Made by a program: the position numbers and the translations under genes. This document shows, piece by piece, positions 1-5,464 of a stretch of DNA of 6,044 bases. The stretch covers positions 1-6,044 of the forward strand of contig CAMYMP010000144.1 of NCBI GenBank assembly GCA_947259435.1, given 5' to 3'. The notes under the pieces were generated by a model. The model ran no database searches. It was not told the origin of the DNA and saw nothing but the letters and a program-made list of their open reading frames with translations. Positions within the stretch are counted from its first letter, which is position 1. Each line of letters begins with the position of its first letter. The DNA comes from an uncultured Woeseiaceae bacterium. Its GTDB lineage: Bacteria; Pseudomonadota; Gammaproteobacteria; Woeseiales; Woeseiaceae.

Positions 1-1
1 A

Positions 2-271
2 ATCCTGTCTATCAAAGAGGGCGGTAGCATTCTGACAAATTACCGCGTCATCGCCTATGAACGAACTGACGATGGATCGATTGATTACTACTCCATTGCG
101 AATGACGAGATTGTTTCGGTGACATTGATTCAAGAAGGTGATGCGATGAATTACAGCGTCTACCAGGTAGCCTCTGCGGACGAAGACATTTGGCTAGCCC
201 TCGTGTTGCCACATGAGTACGGAGACGGGGAACGATTCGCGAACGCCGTGAGGGACAAAATCGGGAAATAG
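2..271 (+). CDS. Hypothetical protein, C-terminal fragment (5' end outside window)
   Basis: The frame starting at base 2 is open from the left edge to a TAG at 269-271 and gives 89 residues. It reads like real protein: it begins ILSIKEGGSILTNYRVIAYE and ends in a charged helix-like segment (GERFANAVRDKIGK). The pattern is alternating short hydrophobic strands (YRVIAYE, DEIVSVTLI, NYSVYQVA, WLALVLP) followed by one C-terminal amphipathic helix. That order resembles bacterial PH-like domains, but this is a topology guess and I do not recognise the family. No signal or membrane segment is visible in the part present. Its stop is 100 bp upstream of the next gene's start, on the same strand. The intervening DNA is AT-rich and holds a dyad, so the two genes need not be co-transcribed. 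Confidence is good that it is coding and low for any function. Confidence 0.7.
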   Translation: MLSIKEGGSILTNYRVIAYERTDDGSIDYYSIANDEIVSVTLIQEGDAMNYSVYQVASADEDIWLALVLPHEYGDGERFANAVRDKIGK

Positions 272-309
272 GTGGGCGGTGCTGTGCACTTTGTTATATG
301 AACAATCAG

Positions 310-329
310 TAATGGTCTTTAGACTATTA
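310..329. promoter_or_regulatory. 20-bp AT-rich dyad, candidate operator upstream of the YCII gene
   Basis: The sequence TAATGGTCTTTAGACTATTA is an inverted repeat centred between 319 and 320. Eight of ten position pairs are complementary, one more is a G/T pair, and only the central T/T fails. It lies about 43 bp upstream of the ATG at 372, just before a -10-like TATATT at 332-337. No convincing -35 box is visible at normal spacing. The surrounding 80 bases (291-370) are about 31% GC, far below the flanking genes. A dimeric regulator site is the natural reading. A small RNA hairpin is the alternative. Confidence 0.4.
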
Positions 330-371
330 GTTATATTGCGAATTACAGAAGAAACACAACAGGAAAGCGAA

Positions 372-662
372 ATGAAAAGATTCATGCTGCTGCATTTCGG
401 ATTCGAAAAACCCACGCCGGAAATCATGGCGGCCTGGAAGAAATGGTTTGAATCGGTCGCAGACAAGACCGTGGAAAACGGAGGTTTCCATGGCGGTGCG
501 CGAGAAATCTCGCCTAGCGGAACCCGGGACCTGCCAATGGGTATGGATTCCATCACGGGCTACTCGATCATCAATGCCGAGAGCCTTGATGACGCAGAGA
601 AGATCGCTCAGGACAATCCTTTCATTGCGAGTATTCGAGTCTACGAGATTATGACCCACTAG
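372..662 (+). CDS. YCII-related (YciI/DGPF-like) domain protein
   Basis: This is a 96-residue cytoplasmic protein that matches the YCII-related family in length and layout. It opens with a beta strand (MKRFMLLHFG). A helix follows (PEIMAAWKKWFESV, residues 16-29), then a turn (ENGGFHGGAREI, 35-46), a second part (MDSITGYSIINAES, 58-71), a helix (LDDAEKIAQDNP) and a last strand (SIRVYEIM). The family has a dimeric ferredoxin-like fold. Some members are small enzymes and others have no known reaction, so no substrate is proposed. The start at 372 is chosen because AGGAAAG at 361-367 is a well-spaced ribosome site and the domain begins there. The same frame is open upstream to 279, but those 31 codons fall in AT-rich non-coding sequence. 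His8 and His40 are candidate functional residues by inference only. It converges on the hydrolase gene, with a stem-loop between them. Confidence 0.85.
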   Translation: MKRFMLLHFGFEKPTPEIMAAWKKWFESVADKTVENGGFHGGAREISPSGTRDLPMGMDSITGYSIINAESLDDAEKIAQDNPFIASIRVYEIMTH

Positions 663-675
663 CCCGGTGACGAAG

Positions 676-706
676 TAAGACGCGGACTCATTACCGCCCC
701 GTCTTA
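676..706. terminator. Stem-loop between convergent genes, probable bidirectional terminator
   Basis: The outer arms TAAGAC (676-681) and GTCTTA (701-706) are perfectly complementary. An inner stem GCGG (682-685) pairs with CCGC (694-697) around an 8-base loop, leaving a 3-base CCC bulge at 698-700. It lies 13 bp past the stop of the YCII gene and 18 bp past the stop of the convergent hydrolase gene, which is where a shared terminator belongs. There is no T-run on either side, so it is not a canonical intrinsic terminator. It might instead act as a 3'-end stabilising hairpin. Confidence 0.45.
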
Positions 707-724
707 TGCAAATCTGCCGGCCAC

Positions 725-1585
725 CTACAAATCCTCTGCCTCGACGAACGAAAAAATCGTGCCGAACGCCTGCTGAAACTGCGCGTCGGTGAAGCCGGCG
801 TGCTTGCCGCCTTGCAACGACAAGAGCTCGTTGCGAACCCCGAGTTCGTCGAGCCGCTCGTGCAGCACGACGGCCTGGTCGTGCGGCACCACGGAATCGT
901 CCGTGCCGTGTATCGTGAGCACAGGTGGCGAGTCGGCGTGGACCAGGTGCAGCGGCGAGTGCGCGGCCGAAATCTCGGCCACGGACTGGTCGCCAATCCA
1001 GATCCGCGCATAGTTGCCGAAATCGTGGCCCAGCGTGTCCAGGAAATTCGCGACGGCCTCGATATCCGTAATGCCGAACCAGTTGATGACGGAGTGAACG
1101 CGAAAGTCGTTACCGGGATAGCAGTCGTGGCCCGGACGCGACCCGAGCGTGCCCGTCGTCAGCGCAAGATGCCCGCCCGCGGACACGCCGGCAACAACGA
1201 TCTTGTCGCGATCGAAGCCCAACGTGTCTGCATTCTTGACGACCCAGTTGAGGGCGCACACTGCATCATCGACGGCGACGGGCGCCGTGCCGGGGCCATG
1301 CCGGTACTGGATGCTGACAACGTGCCAGCCACGTTCGAGGAAGGGATAGGCCCAGGTCTCGGGCCGCCTGTCGGCGACGACCCAGCCACCGCCGTGGATG
1401 AACAGCAGCGTTGGCCGGGGCTCGGCGGCGCGATCGAAAAACGTCGGTTCGCCGACCCAGTCGCCCTGAAGAAACAGGTCGAGCGTCTGCTGCGGATTGC
1501 CGGCACTGTCGTCGGAGGGTGCGGTGCATGATGCGAGCAAAGTACAGAGAGCGAGCAGGGTGGCGAACGGAATGATGCGCTTCAT
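725..1585 (-). CDS. Alpha/beta-hydrolase lipoprotein (BD-FAE / carboxylesterase-like)
   Basis: This 286-residue serine hydrolase has a lipoprotein signal: Lys-Arg at the N-terminus, a hydrophobic run, and a lipobox LASC at 17-20 with Cys20 as the lipidated residue. The oxyanion motif HGGGW is at 64-68. The nucleophile elbow GVSAGGH (133-139) gives Ser135. HGTDDSVVP (226-234) gives the acid Asp230, and GGKHAGF (259-265) gives His262, so the triad is complete. HGGGW with a compact single domain resembles the BD-FAE / esterase-lipase (COG0657-like) group, which cleaves carboxylic esters such as acylated sugars or small esters. The true substrate cannot be read from sequence. It probably sits on the periplasmic face of the inner or outer membrane. 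The ATG at 1585-1583 has an AGAAGG ribosome site at 1593-1598. It is divergent from the M24 peptidase across 161 bp. Length and residues look intact. Confidence 0.9.
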   Translation of the reverse strand: MKRIIPFATLLALCTLLASCTAPSDDSAGNPQQTLDLFLQGDWVGEPTFFDRAAEPRPTLLFIHGGGWVVADRRPETWAYPFLERGWHVVSIQYRHGPGTAPVAVDDAVCALNWVVKNADTLGFDRDKIVVAGVSAGGHLALTTGTLGSRPGHDCYPGNDFRVHSVINWFGITDIEAVANFLDTLGHDFGNYARIWIGDQSVAEISAAHSPLHLVHADSPPVLTIHGTDDSVVPHDQAVVLHERLDELGVRNELLSLQGGKHAGFTDAQFQQAFGTIFSFVEAEDL

Positions 1586-1618
1586 TGCGGTGCCTTCTCA
1601 ATCTTGCTGCGGTAGCCG

Positions 1619-1644
1619 AAGTGTAACAACTTGCGTGTACACTT
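1619..1644. promoter_or_regulatory. Dyad in divergent hydrolase/peptidase intergenic region
   Basis: AAGTGTA (1619-1625) is matched by its exact reverse complement TACACTT (1638-1644) across a 12-base spacer. It lies 33 bp upstream of the hydrolase start and about 100 bp upstream of the peptidase start, where a regulator of both divergent genes could bind. It could equally form a hairpin in the hydrolase leader if transcription starts upstream of it. No clear sigma-70 -35/-10 pair for the minus strand could be fixed around it. Confidence 0.3.
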
Positions 1645-1717
1645 GGAGCGCCACGGTCCCGGTGTTGCGGATCACGTCCCCGAATGGTGAGGAACTCTGG
1701 ATGCCCGACTCACACGA

Positions 1718-1739
1718 TATAGTGCATTATCTCGAGGAG
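1718..1739 (+). promoter_or_regulatory. Possible -10 (TATAGT) and strong ribosome site of the M24 peptidase gene
   Basis: TATAGT at 1718-1723 matches five of six bases of the sigma-70 -10 consensus, but no recognisable -35 lies 15-19 bp before it. It sits inside an imperfect palindrome, CACGATATAGTG (1712-1723). GAGGAG at 1734-1739 is a near-ideal Shine-Dalgarno sequence, 7 bp before the GTG start at 1747, and decides that start. The ribosome site is well supported. The promoter is a weak call. Confidence 0.35.
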
Positions 1740-1746
1740 ATGGAGC

Positions 1747-3000
1747 GTGAATAAAAGAGATTTCCTGAAAGTGTCGGTTGCTGCCGGCGTTTCCGCAGCC
1801 ATCGCCCATCCGACAATGGCAGACGGTGCCGGCGCGTCGAATCAATTACAGAACATGACCGGGCACGCCGTGCCGATATCGGTGGCTGAACGCAAGTCCC
1901 GGGTCGCGAAAGCGCAACGATTCATGCAGACCGCCGGCATCGACGCGCTCGTGATCGAGCCGGGTTCGGCGCTGGTGTATTTCACAGGCGTGCGTTGGTG
2001 GCGATCGGAACGATTCACCGGAGCGATCATTCCGGCCGAAGGCGAGATCGCAATAGTGACGCCGTATTTCGAAGAGCCCTCGGTTCGCGAAAGCATGGCG
2101 TTCGGTGATGACGTACGCACATGGCACGAACATGAGAATCCGTTTGCCCTGGTTACCGGCGTTCTGAAGGATCGCGGCTTGAAGCAAGGCAGGATCGCGA
2201 TCGAGGAAACCGTAAGGCATTTCATTGTCGATGGACTGCAGCAGGCAGCGCCCGGATTTGACGTCGTATCCGGCAAAGCGATTACGCGCGGTTGTCGCAT
2301 GGTCAAATCGTCCGCAGAAATCGCGCTGATGCAGATCGCAAGCGATGTCACGATGGCCGCCTATCGTCATGTGCATGCGAATATCGAAAAACCCATGCTG
2401 CCGTCGGACATATCGGCAATGATGAGCGAGGCAACGCGGCAGCTCGGTGGAGAGCCCGGGTTCTCAATGGTGCTGCTCAATGAAGCAAGCGCCTATCCAC
2501 ACGGGACGGGGCAGCCGCAGACGCTGAAACCTGGTGGCATCGTATTGATGGACTGCGGCTGTGCGGTGCACGACTACAAGTCGGACATTTCCCGCACCTG
2601 GGTATTCGGTGAGCCTGACAAGAAGCAACACAAAGTTTGGAACACGGTTAAACGCGGTCAGGAACTCGCGCTGGAAACGGCGACTGTCGGTACACCCGCG
2701 GGGCGAATCGATGATGTCGTACGCGCGTACTATGAAAGAGAAGGCTACGGACCGGCCTACAAGACGCCGGGCCTGCCGCACCGACTCGGGCACGGTATCG
2801 GCATGGACGGTCATGAGCCCGTGAATTTCGTCCACGGCGAACAAACACCGCTTGCGGCAGGCATGTGTTTTTCCAATGAACCGGGCATCTACCTGTTTGG
2901 TGAGTTCGGCGTGCGCCTCGAGGATTGCCTCTATATGACGGACGATGGGCCGCGGCTGTTTTCTGACCTGTCACCATCCATCGACAAACCGTTTGGGTAG
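1747..3000 (+). CDS. Exported M24B metallopeptidase (Xaa-Pro aminopeptidase / creatinase-like)
   Basis: This 417-residue protein has the two-domain pita-bread layout of family M24B. A creatinase-type N-terminal domain (about 45-185) is followed by the catalytic domain (about 190-410). All five dinuclear-metal ligands are present: Asp269 (MDCG), Asp280 (SDISRT), His349 (LGHGIG), Glu378 (NEPGIY) and Glu392 (RLED). The accessory histidines His252 (AYPHGTG) and His356 (DGHEP) are also there, so it should be active. The family removes N-terminal residues before proline or acts on related imide or C-N bonds. The exact substrate is unknown. The N-terminus NKRDFLK, then VSVAAGVSAAIA, looks like a Tat signal with Lys-Arg instead of Arg-Arg, suggesting folded export to the periplasm. 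This is unlike the usual cytoplasmic PepP. The GTG start is fixed by GAGGAG 7 bp upstream and by the signal. It is divergent from the hydrolase and convergent with the membrane protein. Confidence 0.92.
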   Translation: MNKRDFLKVSVAAGVSAAIAHPTMADGAGASNQLQNMTGHAVPISVAERKSRVAKAQRFMQTAGIDALVIEPGSALVYFTGVRWWRSERFTGAIIPAEGEIAIVTPYFEEPSVRESMAFGDDVRTWHEHENPFALVTGVLKDRGLKQGRIAIEETVRHFIVDGLQQAAPGFDVVSGKAITRGCRMVKSSAEIALMQIASDVTMAAYRHVHANIEKPMLPSDISAMMSEATRQLGGEPGFSMVLLNEASAYPHGTGQPQTLKPGGIVLMDCGCAVHDYKSDISRTWVFGEPDKKQHKVWNTVKRGQELALETATVGTPAGRIDDVVRAYYEREGYGPAYKTPGLPHRLGHGIGMDGHEPVNFVHGEQTPLAAGMCFSNEPGIYLFGEFGVRLEDCLYMTDDGPRLFSDLSPSIDKPFG

Positions 3001-3040
3001 GGCTGATCGAGGCGCCCGGCGGAGAATCTTTTTGCGTCCG

Positions 3041-3751
3041 TTAACCCGGATTAATCAGGAAAACAGATATAGCAAAAGTAGTTGCAGTTAGCGACGTCAG
3101 TAATACCAGCGCCATAACCAGTTGGCCCAGGTGAACCACGCGTCCACCGCGGTTACGCACCAACCCAACGGGAGCATAGAGCAGAGTAAACAACGAAAGA
3201 CACAGTGCGGGTATGGCAACGGCAATGAAATACAGGGCGGCCACGCGAATGATCCGGTTGCGCTCACCCATATCAGCCGGTAGCGAAATGGAATCGCTGG
3301 CGGCGAGCCCGGCAATAATCGGAAACCAGAGCATCAGCAGCAACACGCAAAGCGCGATAAGACAGCCCAGATTGAGACCCTTGTTCGCGAATAGGCCTGT
3401 TCCACGCCAATGATCGGTCGTTCCCAGCAGCACCAGCGCGGCGATCAGGACCAGCGCTACCACGCCCGCGACGAGGACGGCAGGCGCCACGGGCCCACCA
3501 TTTAGCGAGTACACACCAACAGGCGCGCCCAGGCAGAAAACAGGCGTTGCGACGGTCGCCGCGGCTAACCGTCTTCGGGCCGAATGCCTGATGAACTGCC
3601 ACAACGCATACAGCGCAGCGACGAAACCAACAGGCAACAGATAGAAGTAGATGGCGACGGTGCCGAGGTGGACTGGCGTCACGAGCAGGAACGCAAACGC
3701 CGGTAGCATCAGCACCAGCTGCGCAACAAATATGACGCGCAGAAGAATCAT
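3041..3751 (-). CDS. Hypothetical seven-helix integral membrane protein
   Basis: This 236-residue, strongly hydrophobic protein is one I do not recognise. Likely membrane helices are at about 3-25, 30-53, 62-80, 87-109, 127-149, 167-192 and 206-232. The loop after helix 2 is basic (RHSARRR, 55-61), and another basic loop lies before the last helix (RNRGGR, 199-204). By the positive-inside rule these would face the cytoplasm and put the N-terminus outside. Longer polar segments lie at 110-126 (TTDHWRGTGLFANKGLN) and 152-168 (SDSISLPADMGERNRII). No transporter, kinase, protease or receptor motif is visible. The ATG at 3751 has only a weak ribosome site upstream, but no better in-frame start was found. 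Its stop is 40 bp from the peptidase stop (convergent), and it is divergent from the secreted protein. It is very likely a real gene with no assignable function. Confidence 0.8.
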   Translation of the reverse strand: MILLRVIFVAQLVLMLPAFAFLLVTPVHLGTVAIYFYLLPVGFVAALYALWQFIRHSARRRLAAATVATPVFCLGAPVGVYSLNGGPVAPAVLVAGVVALVLIAALVLLGTTDHWRGTGLFANKGLNLGCLIALCVLLLMLWFPIIAGLAASDSISLPADMGERNRIIRVAALYFIAVAIPALCLSLFTLLYAPVGLVRNRGGRVVHLGQLVMALVLLTSLTATTFAISVFLINPG

Positions 3752-4038
3752 GACGACCGAGCCTAGCGGTGCCCGTTGCGGACTTCCACGAATTCAATCA
3801 CATAATGTGTCAGGTCTCATTCGCAGCAAGGCACGTTTGTCTTCTTTGGGAACCGCCTGACGAAGAAAACGCGATCTGCATACGCTACGCGCTTGAGTTT
3901 GCCCTCGGACCCAAGCTTGTCGACAACACCCCAATCTGCCTGCGAAGAGCTGGCCACAAGCCTCCCGGAACCTTCCTCCGCCAGGCATGTCACAATCGGC
4001 ACCAGTCTCAGTTTTTCTGCTCTCGCAAAGGGCGTGGT
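3752..4038. other. 287-bp divergent intergenic region with short palindromes
   Basis: This gap separates the divergent membrane-protein and secreted-protein genes. It contains a perfect 11-bp palindrome, CACATAATGTG (3799-3809). Reading the minus strand, a weak promoter for the membrane protein can be drawn over it: TTGCTG at 3829-3824, a 16-bp spacer, then CATTAT at 3807-3802. It also contains an imperfect inverted repeat, CGTTTGTCTTC (3834-3844) against GAAGAAAACG (3862-3871), with a 17-base loop. Several open frames cross the region on both strands. Their composition (many Cys, His and Arg, no domain) and lack of ribosome sites argue against genes. No convincing plus-strand promoter was found. 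Confidence 0.35.
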
Positions 4039-5343
4039 ATGCATGTTCGGGAACACTACCGCGGTTCAAGCCGTACGTTGATTGGCAGGGCAGCGCTGCT
4101 TCTGCTCTGCGTTGCGGTAGCGGTCTCGCCGAACCTGGTTATTCAAGCCCAGGGTGTTCCAGATCCACCATCGAGCACGACGAAGCCGACAACCGTTTCA
4201 CCAACGCCCGCTGCGAGCGCGCCGATGTCCGAGGCCCTCAGGGCATCCATCAGGAAGGTTGTCATCATGCCGGGCGAGAGTCCCACCAACCAGGCGGTCA
4301 GCGGTAGTTATCAGAAAGCCACCAAGGGCCTTTATGAGGGCATGGTGTCGGGATCGACAGCGGGTACGGTTCGAAAAGACGTCGGCCCTGTCAACGTCAG
4401 TGTGCCGATACCGATCCTGACACTACCTGGCATGATTGCCGGTGGCATTGCGGGTGCGACCAAGCGCGAGATTCAGGAATTTCGGGATGCGCTTACAGAA
4501 GACCTTGCCGAGGCGTCGAGTCAACAACTCGTCAATGAAAAAGTTGCGGCGGACGTGTATTCGGAGGTACGGACGTTACCGAATCTGGACCCGCAGCTGT
4601 TTGCGCCGACAACGCCAGTGCCAGGTGATGCCGATGCGATCCTCTATGTCAGTATCAAAGACCTCGCTATCGACGTGCAGGGCAACGAAGCCATCATCAC
4701 CACCACGGCCATTGCGACGATGCATCACCGCGGTGATGAAATGGACGTGTACGAACGGGCGATTCAGTACCAGGATCGGGACACCCTGAGCAACTGGACT
4801 GACAACGACAACGCGGTGTGGCGGGACTACGCGAACTTCGCGCGACATTACATCGGGCGCGAGATAGCGGCTGAGGTATTCGACTCGGTTGCACTGAAGC
4901 ACACGTTGCTACCCGTCAAATCCAACAACGTAAGCCTCGTCAAAAGGAACAAGTGGCAGGGCAGCAGCAAGTCGCTGAGCCCGACCCTTGCATGGGAACT
5001 GAACCTGCGCGGCGGCGATGCCGACCCCGCGTGGGCGAGCGGGATCGATGAATCGGATATTTACTACGATGTAGAGATCTACGATTTGCACAGGCCGGTT
5101 TACTCGAGGGAACAAATTCCGGGACCGTCTCACACCGTCGCCGCCAAGCTGGAGGCATGCCAGACGTACCGATGGTCCGTGCGGCCGTCGTATCACGTCG
5201 GCGGTGAGATCCGATATGGCCCGTGGATGAGATCCGATGCGAACGCTGGTAGCGGCAACGGCAATGTGGGCAAAAAAGCGTCAGAGGCGCCGGCGTACCT
5301 CTACGATTTTGCGTCGCTCAAGATCAAGTGCGGCAGCAAGTAG
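4039..5343 (+). CDS. Secreted hypothetical protein with Gly-rich segment and C-terminal FnIII-like domain
   Basis: This is a 434-residue protein of unknown function. Residues 1-38 form a signal peptide: a basic start, the core AALLLLCVAVAV (18-29), and probable cleavage near QAQG (36-39). A Pro/Ser/Thr-rich linker follows (41-62). A Gly-rich stretch comes next, ending in PGMIAGGIAGATKREIQEF (130-148), which resembles a glycine zipper. A mixed alpha/beta region at about 150-290 contains DADAILYVSIKDLAI and a helix NFARHYIGREIAAEVFDSV, reminiscent of envelope-factor folds. The C-terminal part (about 312-434) has strands PTLAWEL, YYDVEIYDL and TYRWSVRPSY, with the spacing of an FnIII-like beta sandwich. 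Cys374 and Cys431 could form a disulfide. It is probably periplasmic or cell-surface. ATG 4039 is chosen because AAAGGG (4027-4032) precedes it and the signal peptide starts there. The frame is open upstream to a GTG at 3769, but that 90-residue extension would bury the signal. Confidence 0.8.
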   Translation: MHVREHYRGSSRTLIGRAALLLLCVAVAVSPNLVIQAQGVPDPPSSTTKPTTVSPTPAASAPMSEALRASIRKVVIMPGESPTNQAVSGSYQKATKGLYEGMVSGSTAGTVRKDVGPVNVSVPIPILTLPGMIAGGIAGATKREIQEFRDALTEDLAEASSQQLVNEKVAADVYSEVRTLPNLDPQLFAPTTPVPGDADAILYVSIKDLAIDVQGNEAIITTTAIATMHHRGDEMDVYERAIQYQDRDTLSNWTDNDNAVWRDYANFARHYIGREIAAEVFDSVALKHTLLPVKSNNVSLVKRNKWQGSSKSLSPTLAWELNLRGGDADPAWASGIDESDIYYDVEIYDLHRPVYSREQIPGPSHTVAAKLEACQTYRWSVRPSYHVGGEIRYGPWMRSDANAGSGNGNVGKKASEAPAYLYDFASLKIKCGSK

Positions 5344-5374
5344 CTGCGATATCGTTCAGCGCCCAATGTCCACC

Positions 5375-5393
5375 TGCCGTCCTCGCGACGGCA
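5375..5393. terminator. 7-bp GC-rich hairpin between convergent genes, weak terminator candidate
   Basis: TGCCGTC (5375-5381) and GACGGCA (5387-5393) are exact reverse complements around a 5-base loop, CTCGC. It lies 31 bp past the stop of the secreted-protein gene and 71 bp past the stop of the convergent KamA-family gene, so it could end either transcript. No T-run follows on either strand, which keeps confidence low. The rest of the 121-bp gap (5344-5464) shows nothing else I can name. Confidence 0.3.
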
Positions 5394-5464
5394 CGGCGAC
5401 AACATCGTGGATTGCGAAATAGGCAGCCGCGGCGTCTGACACTTTGCCCGCATTGCGAATGACC

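Noticed and set aside
279..371. N-terminal extension of the YCII protein to an upstream ATG/TTG-type start
   Set aside because: The DNA there is AT-rich and contains a dyad and -10-like box. The family domain and the AGGAAAG ribosome site both point to 372.
800..1531. Long plus-strand open frame (243 codons) opposite the hydrolase gene
   Set aside because: It is fully antisense to a gene with a complete catalytic triad and lipobox. Its Arg/Val/Asp/Gly-rich composition, with no domain or ribosome site, is typical of mirror frames in GC-rich genes.
1842..2376. Two overlapping minus-strand open frames opposite the M24 peptidase
   Set aside because: They lie antisense to conserved coding sequence, have no recognisable domain, and overlap each other in different frames.
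3001..3040. Possible terminator with a TTTTT run (3029-3033) between convergent peptidase and membrane-protein genes
   Set aside because: The GC-rich bases before it form only a 4-bp stem with a one-base loop, which is not a workable hairpin.
3817..4056. Minus-strand 79-codon frame in the divergent gap, which reads somewhat protein-like
   Set aside because: It has no recognised family or clear ribosome site, and it overlaps the start and signal peptide of the secreted protein. A decayed gene fragment cannot be excluded, but the support is too weak to call.
94..5463. Shared 13-mer CATTGCGAATGAC near 93-105 and 5451-5463
   Set aside because: One 13-base match within 6 kb is expected fairly often by chance, and there is no longer repeat or mobile-element structure around it.
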